Shown here in pieces: positions 43,911 to 53,858 of a stretch of DNA of 64,000 nt. The stretch is from the NCBI GenBank assembly GCA_016841955.1, contig JAENYE010000003.1, positions 126,497 through 190,496 on the forward strand. The letters are read 5' to 3'. Numbering within the stretch: the stretch's first letter is position 1; every line of letters begins with the position of its first letter. This stretch comes from Methanobacteriota archaeon (GTDB taxonomy: Archaea > Halobacteriota > Methanomicrobia > Methanomicrobiales > Methanoculleaceae). Both the position numbers and the translations under genes were made by a program. The notes under the pieces were generated by a model. The model was not told the DNA's origin. It was given only the letters and a program-made list of their open reading frames with translations, and searched no databases.

Positions 43911-44557
43911 CTCCGATCCCGCTCCAGCGTTTCTTTCAGGAGAGCCTCGGACTCTTCGATCTTGCCGATCCGCTCGTCCCAGACCTTTGCAAACCGGGAG
44001 AAGTAGCACGAGGAAGTAAGGCTGACAAGGGCGACCCCGAGCGCGAGGAGCATGAAAGGGATGACCAGGTAATTGTTCAGGGTGAAGACGATGCCATCTG
44101 TTGAGACGGACAGGAATTCAAGGCTGCCGAGGATCCCGAGGAGAAATGAACTGACGCCGCCGAGCGTGCAGACAACGATCATGGTGCGGATGATTGCGCG
44201 GTTGTCGCGGTAATGGGAGAGCATACGTACGATGAGGCGGGTGAGAGCCTCGTCCGAGACCTCCCTTCCCTTCTCATCCAGGTCGTCCTTGATCGTCTTG
44301 ATTCCTTCAAAAACCCTGACGCCGGTGAGAAGCCAGCTGAATCCCGTAAGGGCGGCAACAAGTGCGATGAGCAGGATGACCGGCGAATAGATCACGTACA
44401 ACGCGGTAGAGAAGGTCTCGTACATGGAGACTGCCTGCCCGACGAGCACGCTGATGCCGAACGCCATCACAAGTGCGGCAAAGACGATGTTCGCGACTGC
44501 AATCAGATAGAAGTGCCGGATCTCGCTTCTGAACTGGACGAGTGCTGATTCGTGCAT
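43907..44557 (-). CDS. four-helix membrane protein of unknown function
   Basis: This 216-residue protein has four hydrophobic segments, at about residues 15-36, 55-77, 118-140 and 150-172. A cytoplasmic loop follows the second with VFEGIKTIKDDLDEKGREV, and the C-terminal tail is charged (KIEESEALLKETLERDRR). It is not a family I know. It is co-transcribed with the winged-helix gene. The TATA-like CCTTTATTTGC on the minus strand (44597-44607) starts a transcript about 20 nt upstream of the ATG. Confidence 0.65.
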   Translation of the reverse strand: MHESALVQFRSEIRHFYLIAVANIVFAALVMAFGISVLVGQAVSMYETFSTALYVIYSPVILLIALVAALTGFSWLLTGVRVFEGIKTIKDDLDEKGREVSDEALTRLIVRMLSHYRDNRAIIRTMIVVCTLGGVSSFLLGILGSLEFLSVSTDGIVFTLNNYLVIPFMLLALGVALVSLTSSCYFSRFAKVWDERIGKIEESEALLKETLERDRR

Positions 44558-44614
44558 GTGGTATTCACCGGTCTATCTATCTATTCACGTTCTGCAAATA
44601 AAGGGCATGAAACT

Positions 44615-44628
44615 AAGATACGTATCTT
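44615..44628. promoter_or_regulatory. perfect 14-bp palindrome upstream of the membrane protein/HTH operon
   Basis: AAGATACGTATCTT is fully self-complementary and lies 8-18 bp upstream of the TATA-like box of the minus-strand operon. It is a candidate operator for the winged-helix protein encoded there. Confidence 0.5.
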
Positions 44629-44846
44629 GCGCAGGTACCGGCACCGATCTTCGGGGATCGATGCACCGGCTCCCCGCCGACACCGATATGACCGGTGAAG
44701 AGACAGAATTCAGGATAGAGGGAGAGGAGCGGGATATCCCGGCAGCCGCCGCCTCCCGGCCGCCTTCATCGCGGGCGCATAGGAATCGGGGTCGCGTGCC
44801 CAGCCGAAATTGCTGGAACAGCGTGCATTTTGCGCCGAATAGCGTG

Positions 44847-44884
44847 AATATATTTATAGTTATTCAGTGCAAACACTGACAGTG
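44847..44884 (+). promoter_or_regulatory. TATA box and CAGTG repeats before the Asn-synthase/gat operon
   Basis: AATATATTTATAG (44847-44859) is followed by CAGTG-CAAA-CACTG (44865-44878), then another CAGTG at 44880-44884, overlapping the expected start site near 44878. This may be a regulatory site. The first ATG is 75 bp further on. Confidence 0.5.
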
Positions 44885-44958
44885 ATCCGTTTTTTGAGAG
44901 GTCTGGGTTACCGGCCCTCTCATGGCAATAACTTGCCGGATTACAGGATACACCGACC

Positions 44959-45957
44959 ATGAACCTGAAGGGCTGGATAGAATGTGACGGGGTGCGGCTC
45001 TCCCCTGCCGACGTGGATTGGATGCTCGGAGAGGGGCCGGAGGCCCTCGCCCGGTGCGGCGGCGAGTTCCTGCTCGTCCGGGACGATTGTATCGCCCGCG
45101 ACGCCTTCGGCATCATGCCCGGCCCGATCCCCCCCGGAACCGTTCATTGCGGCGGGCGCGAGGTGGCCCGGATAGCCCCCGATCCCCCCTCCTGCACCCT
45201 CGAGGATGCGATCGTCACCGCGGTCGATTTACGGAGCGACGAGGGCGTGGTGGCGTTCTCCGGCGGGGTGGACTCGGGCCTCGTCGCCGGGCTCGCCCGG
45301 CTCCCCTGCGTGACGGTGGGGGTCGAGGGGTCGCACGACATCGCATGGGCGGCGAAGGCCGCCCGGACGATGGGGCTTGACCTCACAATCGTCTCCCCGA
45401 CACAAGACGAGGTCGCGGAAGCGCTCGCCCGGGTGATCCGGGTGATCCCCGATCCGACGAACCCGGTCGAGGCCTCGATTGCAACGACCCTCTTCTTTGC
45501 CGCCGCCTGGGCGGGGGAGCAGGGGCATACCCGGATCCTCGCCGGGCAGGGGGCGGACGAGCTCTTCGGCGGCTACGCGCGTTACCTCACCTCCCCTAAC
45601 CTCGCGGCGGAACTCGAGCGGGACTTTGCAGACCTCGGCCGCCAGGGGGTGCGGGACCAGGCGGTGGCGGCGCTCCACGGGGCATACCTATCGATGCCCT
45701 ACCTCGACGTCCGGGTGGTGCGCGCCGCACAGGCGATCCCGGCGAGAGAGAGGGTGCGCGGGGGGGTGAGAAAATATCCCCTGCGTGTGGTCGCAGAACG
45801 TCACATTCCCATTGAAATTGCCCGGGCCGAGAAGAAAGCGATGCAATACGGGAGCGGGATCTGGCGGATAATACAACGGCTCGCACGTACGAACGGTTAT
45901 AAAAAGTCGGTACAAGGGTACTTAACGGAGATCAGTAGGGCTGAATATGGTATCTGA
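44959..45957 (+). CDS. asparagine-synthase-like protein with truncated glutaminase domain
   Basis: This 332-residue protein has a PP-loop ATP pyrophosphatase domain like asparagine synthetase B: AFSGGVDSGLVAGL (about residues 98-111) and ILAGQGADELFGGYARY (about 193-209). The N-terminal 75 residues look like the end of a class II glutaminase (CGGEFLLVRDDCIARDAFGI). The catalytic N-terminal Cys and the first half of that domain are gone. It should therefore need free ammonia or a partner amidase. Its end overlaps gatC by 11 nt, so it is translated with GatCAB. Whether it makes asparagine or another amide is open. Confidence 0.75.
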   Translation: MNLKGWIECDGVRLSPADVDWMLGEGPEALARCGGEFLLVRDDCIARDAFGIMPGPIPPGTVHCGGREVARIAPDPPSCTLEDAIVTAVDLRSDEGVVAFSGGVDSGLVAGLARLPCVTVGVEGSHDIAWAAKAARTMGLDLTIVSPTQDEVAEALARVIRVIPDPTNPVEASIATTLFFAAAWAGEQGHTRILAGQGADELFGGYARYLTSPNLAAELERDFADLGRQGVRDQAVAALHGAYLSMPYLDVRVVRAAQAIPARERVRGGVRKYPLRVVAERHIPIEIARAEKKAMQYGSGIWRIIQRLARTNGYKKSVQGYLTEISRAEYGI

Positions 45958-46216
45958 AAGCGATATTGAGCATATAGCAGAACTTGCGGATATCGGCATA
46001 TCGAAAGACGAGGTGCCGGAGTTCACCACCCAGTTCAACGCAATCCTCGACTATTTTGAGGTTCTCGACACCGTACAGGGCGAAAGCGCTCCTGCTGCCG
46101 GGATCACGAACGTCTTCCGGGAGGATGAGCCCCGGCCCTGTCTCTCGCAGGAGGCGGCCCTCGCGAACGCGGGGTCGACCGAGAATGGATTTATCAAGGC
46201 GCCGAGGGTGATGTAA
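45947..46216 (+). CDS. gatC: Asp-tRNA(Asn)/Glu-tRNA(Gln) amidotransferase subunit C
   Basis: GatC is the small 89-residue subunit that stabilises GatAB. It shows the family pattern IEHIAELADIGISKDEV at the N-terminus, FTTQFNAILDYFEVLDTV in the middle, and the C-terminal FIKAPRVM. The start overlaps the upstream gene; gatA starts directly after the stop (TAA then GTG). Confidence 0.92.
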   Translation: MVSESDIEHIAELADIGISKDEVPEFTTQFNAILDYFEVLDTVQGESAPAAGITNVFREDEPRPCLSQEAALANAGSTENGFIKAPRVM

Positions 46217-47518
46217 GTGGCGGGAACCCTGGACTTCTCGCCTGACGACCGGTACAACGCATTCATCACCACCTGCCTTGAAGTGCCGTTCGGTGACGGT
46301 GCGCTCGCCGGCACCGCCGTCGCGGTCAAGGACAACATCTCCACGACGGGTATCAGGACCACCTGCGGGTCCCGGATCCTTGAGGACTACGTCCCGCCGT
46401 ACGATGCCCATGTCGTGGAACTCCTCCGAGAGAAGGGGGCCGCCATCGTCGGCAAGACCAATATGGACGAGTTCGGCATGGGCACCACCACCGAGACAAG
46501 CGCGTTCGGCCCCGTCAGGAACCCGGTGGACCCGACGAGGGTGCCCGGCGGGTCGTCCGGCGGGAGCGCCGCCGCGGTCGCTGCAGGCTTCGTCCCGATG
46601 GCGCTCGGCACCGATACCGGCGGCTCGATCCGGTGCCCTGCAGCGTTCTGCGGGATCGTGGGGCTCAAGCCCACCTACGGCCGGGTCTCCCGCTACGGCC
46701 TCGTTGCCTACGCAAACTCCCTCGAACAGATCGGGCCGATGGCACGGACGGTGGAGGACGCTTCAAGGCTGATGTCGGTGATCGCGAGGTATGACCCCCG
46801 CGACTCGACGATGCTTGATAGGCCGTACGACCACCGGCCTTCGGCAGATATCGCGGGCCTCCGGATAGGAATACCGGAGGAGTACTTCGGCGAAGGCGTG
46901 GACCCCCGCGTCGCGGAGACGGTCCGTGACGCTATCGGGATCCTCGAAGGGCTCGGGGCCGATACGGTCCCGGTGAGCATCCCCGGCATGCGGCACGCGC
47001 TTGCAGCCTACTACGTCATCTGCACGAGCGAGGCCTCATCGAACCTCGCCCGGTTCGACGGCGTCCGCTACGGCCCGGCGGTCGATACCAGGAAGACCTG
47101 GCACGAGGCCTACCAGGAACTCCGGCATGAGAGGTTCGGGGCCGAGGTCCGGCGCCGCATCATGCTCGGCACCTTCGCCCTCTCGGCGGGCTACGCCGGC
47201 AGGTACTACGCGAAGGCGCAGGTGGCCCGCCGGAACATCAGGCAGGACTTCGAACGGGCCCTCCGCGACGCAGACATCATCGCCGGCCCGACGATGCCGA
47301 CCGTGGCCTTCCGCCTCGGCGAGAAGACCGACCCGCTCTCGATGTACCTCTCGGACATCCTCACGGTGCCCGCGAACCTCGCCGGAATCCCGGCGATATC
47401 GGTCCCGTGCGGCAGGGTGGACGGCCTTCCCGTGGGCCTCCAGTTGATGGGAAGGCAGTTCGAGGACGAGCGCGTCGTCGACGCTGCCTTCGCCTACGAG
47501 CAGGAGGTGGGGGCATGA
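46217..47518 (+). CDS. gatA: Asp-tRNA(Asn)/Glu-tRNA(Gln) amidotransferase subunit A
   Basis: GatA is the glutamine-hydrolysing amidase (433 residues). The catalytic residues are Lys38 in [10 protein letters not shown], the Ser-rich loop [14 protein letters not shown] (residues 111-124) and the nucleophile Ser137 in [12 protein letters not shown]. The GTG start directly follows the gatC stop. The ammonia travels to GatB; the Asn-synthase-like neighbour might also use it, but this is speculation. Confidence 0.95.
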   Translation: MAGTLDFSPDDRYNAFITTCLEVPFGDGALAGTAVAVKDNISTTGIRTTCGSRILEDYVPPYDAHVVELLREKGAAIVGKTNMDEFGMGTTTETSAFGPVRNPVDPTRVPGGSSGGSAAAVAAGFVPMALGTDTGGSIRCPAAFCGIVGLKPTYGRVSRYGLVAYANSLEQIGPMARTVEDASRLMSVIARYDPRDSTMLDRPYDHRPSADIAGLRIGIPEEYFGEGVDPRVAETVRDAIGILEGLGADTVPVSIPGMRHALAAYYVICTSEASSNLARFDGVRYGPAVDTRKTWHEAYQELRHERFGAEVRRRIMLGTFALSAGYAGRYYAKAQVARRNIRQDFERALRDADIIAGPTMPTVAFRLGEKTDPLSMYLSDILTVPANLAGIPAISVPCGRVDGLPVGLQLMGRQFEDERVVDAAFAYEQEVGA

Positions 47519-48930
47519 AGACGATCGTCGGGCTTGAGATCCACGTCCAGCTCGCGACGGCGACGAAGCTCTTCTGCGGGTGCTCGACGGACTACCGGGA
47601 CGACGAGCCCAATACCCACTGTTGTCCGGTCTGTCTCGGGCTTCCCGGGGCGCTTCCGCGCCTGAACAGAAAAGCGGTCGAGTACGGCCTCCGGGTGGCA
47701 AAGGCCCTTGAAATGGAGGTGCCGGAAGAATCGGAGTTCGCCCGGAAGAACTACTTCTACCCCGACCTCCCGAAGGCCTACCAGATCACCCAATACGACA
47801 AGCCGCTCGCGATCGCGGGCACGGTCGAGATCGAGGACGACGAGGGGCACGAGAAGAACGTCCGGATCACACGGGTGCACCTCGAAGAGGATCCGGGAAG
47901 GCTCGTTCACGTCGCGGGCGGTTCGAAGTACTCGCTCGTCGACTACAACCGGTCGGGCATACCGCTCCTTGAGATCGTCACCGAACCGGATATGCGATCC
48001 CCGCAGGAGGCCCGCCGGTTCCTCAACAAGCTCCGGACGATCCTCGAATACCTCGGGGTCTTCGACGGCGACCGCGAGGGCTCTCTCCGTGTCGATGCAA
48101 ACATATCGCTTGAAGGCTCCGAGCGGGTCGAGGTCAAGAACATCTCCTCCTACAAGGGCGTCGAGAAGGCCCTCACCTTCGAGGTGACCCGGCAGAAGAA
48201 CCTGCTCCGGCGCGGGCAGACGGTGACGAGAGAGACCCGGCACTTCATGGAAGGGCGCGGGATTACCACCTCCGCCCGCGGCAAGGAGGAGGAGCACGAC
48301 TACCGCTACTTCCCGGAGCCCGATCTGAGGCCGCTCCGCGTCGCGGGCTGGGTGGCGGAGATCGATCTTCCCGAACTTCCCGTCGCCCGGAAGAACCGGT
48401 TCATGGTGCAGTACGGCATATCGCTCAACCACGCCCGGACCCTGACCGGCGACCCGAAACTCGCCGACTTCTATGAGGAGGTCGCCCATGTCGACCCGGT
48501 TCTCGCCGCCACGTGGGTGGCCGATACCCTTCTCGGGGAGCTCAACTACCGCGACATGAGCATCGCCGCCGTCCCGGCCGACCGCATCGCGGAACTCCTC
48601 GCCCTCCTCGGGTCGGAGACCATCACCGACAAGGCCGGCGTCCAGGTGCTCAGAGAGATGCTGGATGCCTGCGCGCGAGGCAGGCCCTGCGAGAGGCCCG
48701 CCGCGATCGTGGAGCGTGAGGGGCTCGCCAGGGCCACGGGAGGCGAGTTCACGCAAGTCGTGCAGACGGTGATCGCCGCGAACCCGCAGGCGGTGGAAGA
48801 TTACCGGACCGGCAAGAAGGGAGCCTTAAATTTCCTCGTAGGGCAGGTGATGAAGGAGACCCGCGGCCGGGCGGACCCGCGGGAACTCGGGAGAATCGTA
48901 TCCGAGTGTCTCGAGACAGGGGGGGTGTAA
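47515..48930 (+). CDS. gatB: Asp-tRNA(Asn)/Glu-tRNA(Gln) amidotransferase subunit B
   Basis: GatB activates the tRNA-bound Glu or Asp and amidates it. The 471-residue protein opens with [20 protein letters not shown] and the zinc-site cysteines Cys21, Cys23, Cys37 and Cys40. [20 protein letters not shown] and [16 protein letters not shown] are the family cradle motifs. The C-terminal YqeY-like helical domain ends [20 protein letters not shown]. The start overlaps the gatA stop; a longer frame back to 47407 is inside gatA. Confidence 0.95.
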   Translation: MKTIVGLEIHVQLATATKLFCGCSTDYRDDEPNTHCCPVCLGLPGALPRLNRKAVEYGLRVAKALEMEVPEESEFARKNYFYPDLPKAYQITQYDKPLAIAGTVEIEDDEGHEKNVRITRVHLEEDPGRLVHVAGGSKYSLVDYNRSGIPLLEIVTEPDMRSPQEARRFLNKLRTILEYLGVFDGDREGSLRVDANISLEGSERVEVKNISSYKGVEKALTFEVTRQKNLLRRGQTVTRETRHFMEGRGITTSARGKEEEHDYRYFPEPDLRPLRVAGWVAEIDLPELPVARKNRFMVQYGISLNHARTLTGDPKLADFYEEVAHVDPVLAATWVADTLLGELNYRDMSIAAVPADRIAELLALLGSETITDKAGVQVLREMLDACARGRPCERPAAIVEREGLARATGGEFTQVVQTVIAANPQAVEDYRTGKKGALNFLVGQVMKETRGRADPRELGRIVSECLETGGV

Positions 48931-48936
48931 TCCGCA

Positions 48937-51732
48937 GTGCACCTGATCATAGCAGAGAAGAACATCTCGGCAAACCGTATCGCGCAGATCCTCGCCGGCA
49001 ACGAGAAGGTGAGGGCGGCAAAGGACGGAAAGGTATCTACCTACTCCTTTGACACCAAGACGGTGGTCGGCCTCAAAGGGCACGTTGTAGAGGTGGACTT
49101 CGAGCCCGGCTACACGAACTGGCGAAGCGAAACACACACCCCGCGAAGTCTCATCGATGCGGGCACCGTCAAGAAGCCGACCGAGAAGAAGATCGTCAAC
49201 CTCATCCAGAAACTGTCAAAGAAGGCCGACCTCGTCACCATCGCCACCGATTACGATACCGAAGGGGAACTGATCGGGAAGGAAGCCTACGAACTCGTCC
49301 GTGCGGTGAACCCCAATGTCAGGATCAACCGGGCCCGGTTTTCCGCGATAACCCCGGCTGAGATACGGTCCGCCTTTGGGAACCTGACCGACCTCGACTT
49401 CGCGCTCGCGGCTGCCGGCGAAGCCCGCCAGGCGGTCGACCTGATGTGGGGGGCTTCGCTGACCCGGTTCATCAGCCTCGCTGCACGGCGGGGCGGCAAG
49501 AACATCCTCTCCGTCGGCCGTGTCCAGAGCCCGACGCTTGCCATGATCGTTGAGAGGGAACGCGAGATCGAGAACTTCGTCCCCCAGACCTACTGGATGC
49601 TCTCGCTCATCACCGAAAAAGACGGCATGCCGGTGGAGGCGCGGCACACCGCCGGGCGGTTCACCGACCACGACGCAGCCCTCGCCGCCGAGGCGGGGAC
49701 AAAGGAGCCGCTCGTGGTCACGGACGTAAAAGAGGGGCAGAAGACCGACCGGGCGCCGGCGCCGTTCGACACCACGACCTTCATCGTCGCGGCGAGCCGC
49801 CTGGGCCTCTCGGCGGCGAACGCGATGCGGATCGCCGAAGACCTCTACATGAACGGGTACATCTCCTATCCGAGGACCGACAACACGGTCTACCCGAAGT
49901 CCCTGAACCTGAACGGGATCCTTGAGACGCTCAAAGGAGGGGTGTTCGGCGCGGACGTCGCCTGGGTGCAGCAGCACCGGCGTCCGGTCCCGACCCGGGG
50001 CAAGAAGGAGAGCACCGACCACCCGCCGATCCACCCGACGGGAGCGGCGACGCGCGAGGCTCTCGGGCAGGACAGGTGGAAGGTCTACGAACTCATTGTC
50101 CGGCGGTTCCTTGCGACCCTCTCTCCCGACGCGACGTGGGCGACCACCAAATGCCTCTTCGATGCGTCCGGCGAGCCCTACACGGCCACGGGCGGCCGGC
50201 TCCTCTCCGCCGGATGGCGCCGGGTCTACCCCTACTCGGAGGCAAAGGAGAATATCCTCCCGGTGTTTTCTCCGGGCGAACGCCTGCCGATCAAGAACGT
50301 GAACCTCGAGGAGAAGCAGACGCAGCCGCCGGCGCGCTACTCCCAGAGCCGGCTCATCCAGGTGATGGAGGAGCTCGGCCTCGGCACGAAGAGCACCCGG
50401 CACGAGGTGATCGGGAAACTCGTCTCCCGCCGCTACGTGGAGGGAAACCCGCTCCGCCCGACGCTCGTCGGGAGAGCCGTCACGGACGCGCTCGACAACC
50501 ACGCGGAAACGATCACGGAGCCCGAGATGACCCGGACGCTTGAAGAGCACATGCAGCTCATCAAGCAGAGCCAGCGCTCCCGCGACGACGTCGTCACCGA
50601 GTCCCGGGAGATGCTGCATCGGGTTTTCGACAAACTCGAGGCGCACAAGGCGGAGATCGGCAGCGAGATCATGGAGCAGACCGCAGAGGAGCATACCGTC
50701 GGCCCCTGCCCCGTCTGCGGCCACGACCTCCGGATCCGGCACCTGGGCGTCTCCCAGTTCATCGGCTGCACCGGCTACCCGGAGTGCCGGTTCAACATCA
50801 GCCTGCCCGGCAGCACCTGGGGGCGGGCAATCCGGATCGAGGAGACCTGCGAGAAGCACGGGCTCTCCCATGTCCGCCTGATCCGGAAGGGCTCCCGGCC
50901 GTGGACGATCGGCTGCCCGCTCTGCAGCCATATCGCCTCGAACGTCGAGGCGCTCCGAATGATGCCCTCGATGACCGACGACCTCGTGCAGCGCCTGCAC
51001 GCGCACCATATCTACACGGTCTCCGAGATCGCGGGCACGCCGCCCGAAGAACTCGCCCGAACCGTCGGCATCGGGAGCCCGGAGGCCGAGCAGCTCATAG
51101 ATGAGGCAGGGGGCGCGCTCGAAGTCCTCCGGCGCCGCTCGGAACTCAGGAAGTTCATCCGGAAGATCGTCCCGCCCCGCAAGGGCCGGAGCCACGCGAA
51201 GATCACCAGAAGTCTCCTCGAACAGGGAATAGGAGATATCCACGCGCTTTCCCGGGCCGACCCCGCGGCGCTGAAGAAGGCCGGCATCGGCGAGGCGGCC
51301 GCAGCAGAACTCCTGGCGGCAGCCCGCGGCCTCTGCAACGAGCGCGCCCTCCGGGAGGCCGGGGTTCCCGCGGTCAGCCTGAAGAAGTACCAGGCAGGGG
51401 GTGTCGCGAGCCCCGACGACTTCTGTTACCTTCCCATCCCCTACCTCTCGAGCAAAACCGGCATTAATCCGGAAACCGTATATAAACATGTGGATCTGGT
51501 CTGCAGGCACCTCGGGCGCCCCACCCCGCCGAAAGTCTCAAAGGCGATGCTTGAGCGCGGGCGAAAAGAACTCCTGGAAGTTCCCGGCATCGGCGAGGCG
51601 ACCGTGGACAGGCTCTACCTGGCAGGCATCTATGACGCCGCCACGCTGCGGGAGGCCGACCCGGCAGAGGTCTCCTCCATCACCGGCATCCCGAAAGCCA
51701 GACTCCACGACTACATCGGCCATCTGAAGTGA
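48937..51732 (+). CDS. topA: DNA topoisomerase I (type IA), with C-terminal zinc and helix-hairpin-helix region
   Basis: This 931-residue enzyme relaxes supercoils through a covalent tyrosine. The TOPRIM domain has Glu7 in LIIAEKN and DYDTEGE (Asp105, Asp107, Glu109). The active Tyr311 is in YISYPRTDN. Two zinc ribbons follow: CPVCGHDLRI..CTGYPEC (about residues 591-618), and C..H then CPLC near 636-663. The last 250 residues hold helix-hairpin-helix units (DPAALKKAGIGEAAAAELL, LEVPGIGEATVDRLYLAGI) of the kind that bind DNA. That extension is longer than in bacterial TopA. GTG start, 6 bp after gatB. Confidence 0.95.
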   Translation: MHLIIAEKNISANRIAQILAGNEKVRAAKDGKVSTYSFDTKTVVGLKGHVVEVDFEPGYTNWRSETHTPRSLIDAGTVKKPTEKKIVNLIQKLSKKADLVTIATDYDTEGELIGKEAYELVRAVNPNVRINRARFSAITPAEIRSAFGNLTDLDFALAAAGEARQAVDLMWGASLTRFISLAARRGGKNILSVGRVQSPTLAMIVEREREIENFVPQTYWMLSLITEKDGMPVEARHTAGRFTDHDAALAAEAGTKEPLVVTDVKEGQKTDRAPAPFDTTTFIVAASRLGLSAANAMRIAEDLYMNGYISYPRTDNTVYPKSLNLNGILETLKGGVFGADVAWVQQHRRPVPTRGKKESTDHPPIHPTGAATREALGQDRWKVYELIVRRFLATLSPDATWATTKCLFDASGEPYTATGGRLLSAGWRRVYPYSEAKENILPVFSPGERLPIKNVNLEEKQTQPPARYSQSRLIQVMEELGLGTKSTRHEVIGKLVSRRYVEGNPLRPTLVGRAVTDALDNHAETITEPEMTRTLEEHMQLIKQSQRSRDDVVTESREMLHRVFDKLEAHKAEIGSEIMEQTAEEHTVGPCPVCGHDLRIRHLGVSQFIGCTGYPECRFNISLPGSTWGRAIRIEETCEKHGLSHVRLIRKGSRPWTIGCPLCSHIASNVEALRMMPSMTDDLVQRLHAHHIYTVSEIAGTPPEELARTVGIGSPEAEQLIDEAGGALEVLRRRSELRKFIRKIVPPRKGRSHAKITRSLLEQGIGDIHALSRADPAALKKAGIGEAAAAELLAAARGLCNERALREAGVPAVSLKKYQAGGVASPDDFCYLPIPYLSSKTGINPETVYKHVDLVCRHLGRPTPPKVSKAMLERGRKELLEVPGIGEATVDRLYLAGIYDAATLREADPAEVSSITGIPKARLHDYIGHLK

Positions 51733-51736
51733 CACC

Positions 51737-52429
51737 ATGCACGCGAACTGGAAGACCTGGGCACACGTGACGAAACTGGACCCCGACAAACGCCTCTCGC
51801 GAGGCGCCGTCGAGGAGATCGTGACGAGCGGGACCGACGCCCTGATGCTCTCGGGCACCCTGAACGTGACGCGGGAGAACCTCTGCGAACTCCTGGATCT
51901 GGTCTCCGCCTACGGGCTGCCGCTGGTGGTGGAACCGGCGAGCCCCGACTGCGCCATATTCGACGGGGCGGTCGACCACCTCTTCGTGCCGAGCGTGATG
52001 AACACGAACGACGTCCGCTGGATCGTCGGGAAGCACTACGCCTGGCTACGCCACGCGAGCAGCGTCGACTGGGAGATGGTGGTGCCTGAGGCCTACATCG
52101 TCCTCAACCCGAACTCCGCCGTCGGGCGGGTGACTGGGGCGGACTGCACCCTTTCGGCCGAGGATGTGGCCGCGTTCGCGGAGGTGGCAGACCGGTACTT
52201 CCGGTTCCCGATCGTCTACATCGAGTACAGCGGAACCTATGGGGACCCTTGCATAGTGCAGGCGGCGTCCGAAGCGATCGAGCACGCCACCCTCTACTAC
52301 GGCGGCGGGATCCGCTCGGCGGAGCAGGCGGCGGAGATGGGCCGCATCGCCGACACGATCGTCGTGGGCAACGCGGTCTACGAGGAAGGGATCGATGTGC
52401 TCCGGGCAACGGTCCGGGCGGTACAGTGA
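51737..52429 (+). CDS. geranylgeranylglyceryl phosphate synthase
   Basis: This 230-residue TIM-barrel enzyme joins sn-glycerol-1-phosphate to geranylgeranyl diphosphate, the first ether bond of archaeal lipids. It starts MHANWKTWAHVTKLDPDKRL. The phosphate-binding features SGTDALMLSGTLNVT (residues 30-44), YIEYSGTYGDP (about 162-172) and YYGGGIRSAEQAAEM (about 189-203) are conserved. The length and motifs fit the group I (Archaeoglobus-like) enzymes. It follows topA by 4 bp. Confidence 0.93.
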   Translation: MHANWKTWAHVTKLDPDKRLSRGAVEEIVTSGTDALMLSGTLNVTRENLCELLDLVSAYGLPLVVEPASPDCAIFDGAVDHLFVPSVMNTNDVRWIVGKHYAWLRHASSVDWEMVVPEAYIVLNPNSAVGRVTGADCTLSAEDVAAFAEVADRYFRFPIVYIEYSGTYGDPCIVQAASEAIEHATLYYGGGIRSAEQAAEMGRIADTIVVGNAVYEEGIDVLRATVRAVQ

Positions 52430-52432
52430 GGC

Positions 52433-53131
52433 ATGCCTGAGATTTCAATCGTCCTGATCGAACCCCTCTACGAGGGGAACGTCGGGTTTACCGCCCGGGT
52501 GATGAAGAACTTCGGGTTTACCCGGCTCATACTGGTCAACCCCTGCCCGCTCGGCGACGACGCCATCATGCGCGCCTCCCACGCCCGCGACGTCCTGGAG
52601 GGCGCCCGCCGGATGACGGTCGACGAGGTCTACCGGGAGTTCGACTTCGTGGTCGCGACGACCGGCGAGGTGAGCAAATCGGTCTGCACCCCGATGCGGA
52701 TGCCCTACTACGCGCCGGCGGAGGTCCGGGAGATTGTCGCCGACATCGACGGGACGGTCGCGCTCCTCTTCGGGCGGGAGAACTGGGGACTCGCGAACAC
52801 CGAACTGAAGCGCGCGAACCTCATCTGCACCATCCCGACCTCGGAGGTGTATCCGATCCTCAACCTCTCCCACGCAGTGGGCATCCTCTGCTACGAACTT
52901 GCGAACCTGCCGCGCGGGACCTACCCCCTGGCAGGGCAGATCGAGATGGAGTCGCTCTACCGGCACATCGACGCATTTCTCGACCGGATCGACCACCCGG
53001 ACTTCAAGCGTGAGAACACGATGACCCTCATCCGCCGGGTGCTCGGCCGGACGAAACTGACCATCCGCGAGGCGAGCACTCTTCACGGGTTGATGCGCCG
53101 CACGGAGTGGCATCTCGAAAACAAAGAATAG
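52433..53131 (+). CDS. TrmJ-like SPOUT tRNA 2'-O-methyltransferase
   Basis: This 232-residue SPOUT enzyme probably methylates position 32 of tRNA. The N-terminal half shows [20 protein letters not shown] and [20 protein letters not shown], and the trefoil-knot SAM site is [15 protein letters not shown] and [16 protein letters not shown]. The C-terminal 60 residues form a helical arm. It fits the archaeal TrmJ branch. The ATG is 3 bp after the GGGPS stop. Confidence 0.9.
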   Translation: MPEISIVLIEPLYEGNVGFTARVMKNFGFTRLILVNPCPLGDDAIMRASHARDVLEGARRMTVDEVYREFDFVVATTGEVSKSVCTPMRMPYYAPAEVREIVADIDGTVALLFGRENWGLANTELKRANLICTIPTSEVYPILNLSHAVGILCYELANLPRGTYPLAGQIEMESLYRHIDAFLDRIDHPDFKRENTMTLIRRVLGRTKLTIREASTLHGLMRRTEWHLENKE

Positions 53132-53153
53132 TTTGCGGGAGAGATCTAGTAGA

Positions 53154-53711
53154 ATGATTCTTGTCGACTGGCAGATAGAAGACCGCATCAGGCGCGGGTA
53201 TATCAAGGTAGACCCCTTCGAACCAGGCCTGATCCAGCCAAACTCCCTGGACATCAGGCTCGGTTCCCACTTCGTCTGGTACGTTCCGGGGGACACCGTG
53301 ATCGACCCCTACGAGGAGGAGAGCGTCTGCTTGAACACCGAGGAGAAGGTGGCCGACTCGATCGTCCTTGCGCCGGGACAGTTCCTCCTCGCCGAGACCC
53401 TGGAATCGATCGAACTCCCCGACGACGTCGTGGCGAGCATCGAGGGGAAGAGCAGCATCGCCCGCCTGGGGGTCGAACTTCACCAGACGGGAGGCTGGAT
53501 CGACGCGGGGTTCCGGGGGACGATCACGCTCGAGATGTGCAACGTGAACTCCCGGCCGGTCCGGGTCTACGCGGGGATGCCGATCGGGCAGCTGGTATTC
53601 TACCGCACGGATCGCGCCGCGTACCCGTACAACATGAAGCGGGACGCGAAGTACATGGACCAGCGGCAGGCGACCCTCTCCCGCTACCATGAGAATGCGC
53701 GCCGCGCGTGA
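53154..53711 (+). CDS. dcd: dCTP deaminase
   Basis: This 185-residue enzyme turns dCTP into dUTP (or, if bifunctional, into dUMP). The signature [26 protein letters not shown] (residues 101-126) contains the active-site Ser-Ser-x-Ala-Arg and the substrate-binding residues. The start was moved to ATG 53154, [15 protein letters not shown], since the TTG at 53133 adds only seven residues. It is probably in the topA-to-dcd run. Confidence 0.92.
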   Translation: MILVDWQIEDRIRRGYIKVDPFEPGLIQPNSLDIRLGSHFVWYVPGDTVIDPYEEESVCLNTEEKVADSIVLAPGQFLLAETLESIELPDDVVASIEGKSSIARLGVELHQTGGWIDAGFRGTITLEMCNVNSRPVRVYAGMPIGQLVFYRTDRAAYPYNMKRDAKYMDQRQATLSRYHENARRA

Positions 53712-53810
53712 TCCGTGCCGCCGGCAACCGGGCAAAGGCGCGCACCCCGCCGCCCGGTGGGGGAGGAGGCAGGCGGGACGCCATGTGCTCCCACCCGAAG
53801 AGCGTTATGC

Positions 53811-53820
53811 ACTATATAGC
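53811..53820 (+). promoter_or_regulatory. TATA box of thrS
   Basis: CACTATATAG lies 39-48 bp before the thrS ATG, leaving a leader of 10-15 nt that includes GGGGAT. Confidence 0.5.
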
Positions 53821-53858
53821 AGGAAAACAGATATTGAACGATTCAACTGGGGATACCA

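Larger units (their letters stand above)
44558..44958. other. 401-bp divergent control region
   Basis: Two promoters lie back to back: one for the membrane protein (minus, near 44600) and one for the Asn-synthase/gat operon (plus, near 44850). A palindrome and a CAGTG repeat array accompany them. The plus ORF 44556-44879 has no domain and runs over the promoter, so I do not call it. Confidence 0.5.

Noticed and set aside
44556-44879. Plus-strand ORF of 107 codons
   Set aside because: It crosses both divergent promoters and has no recognisable feature.
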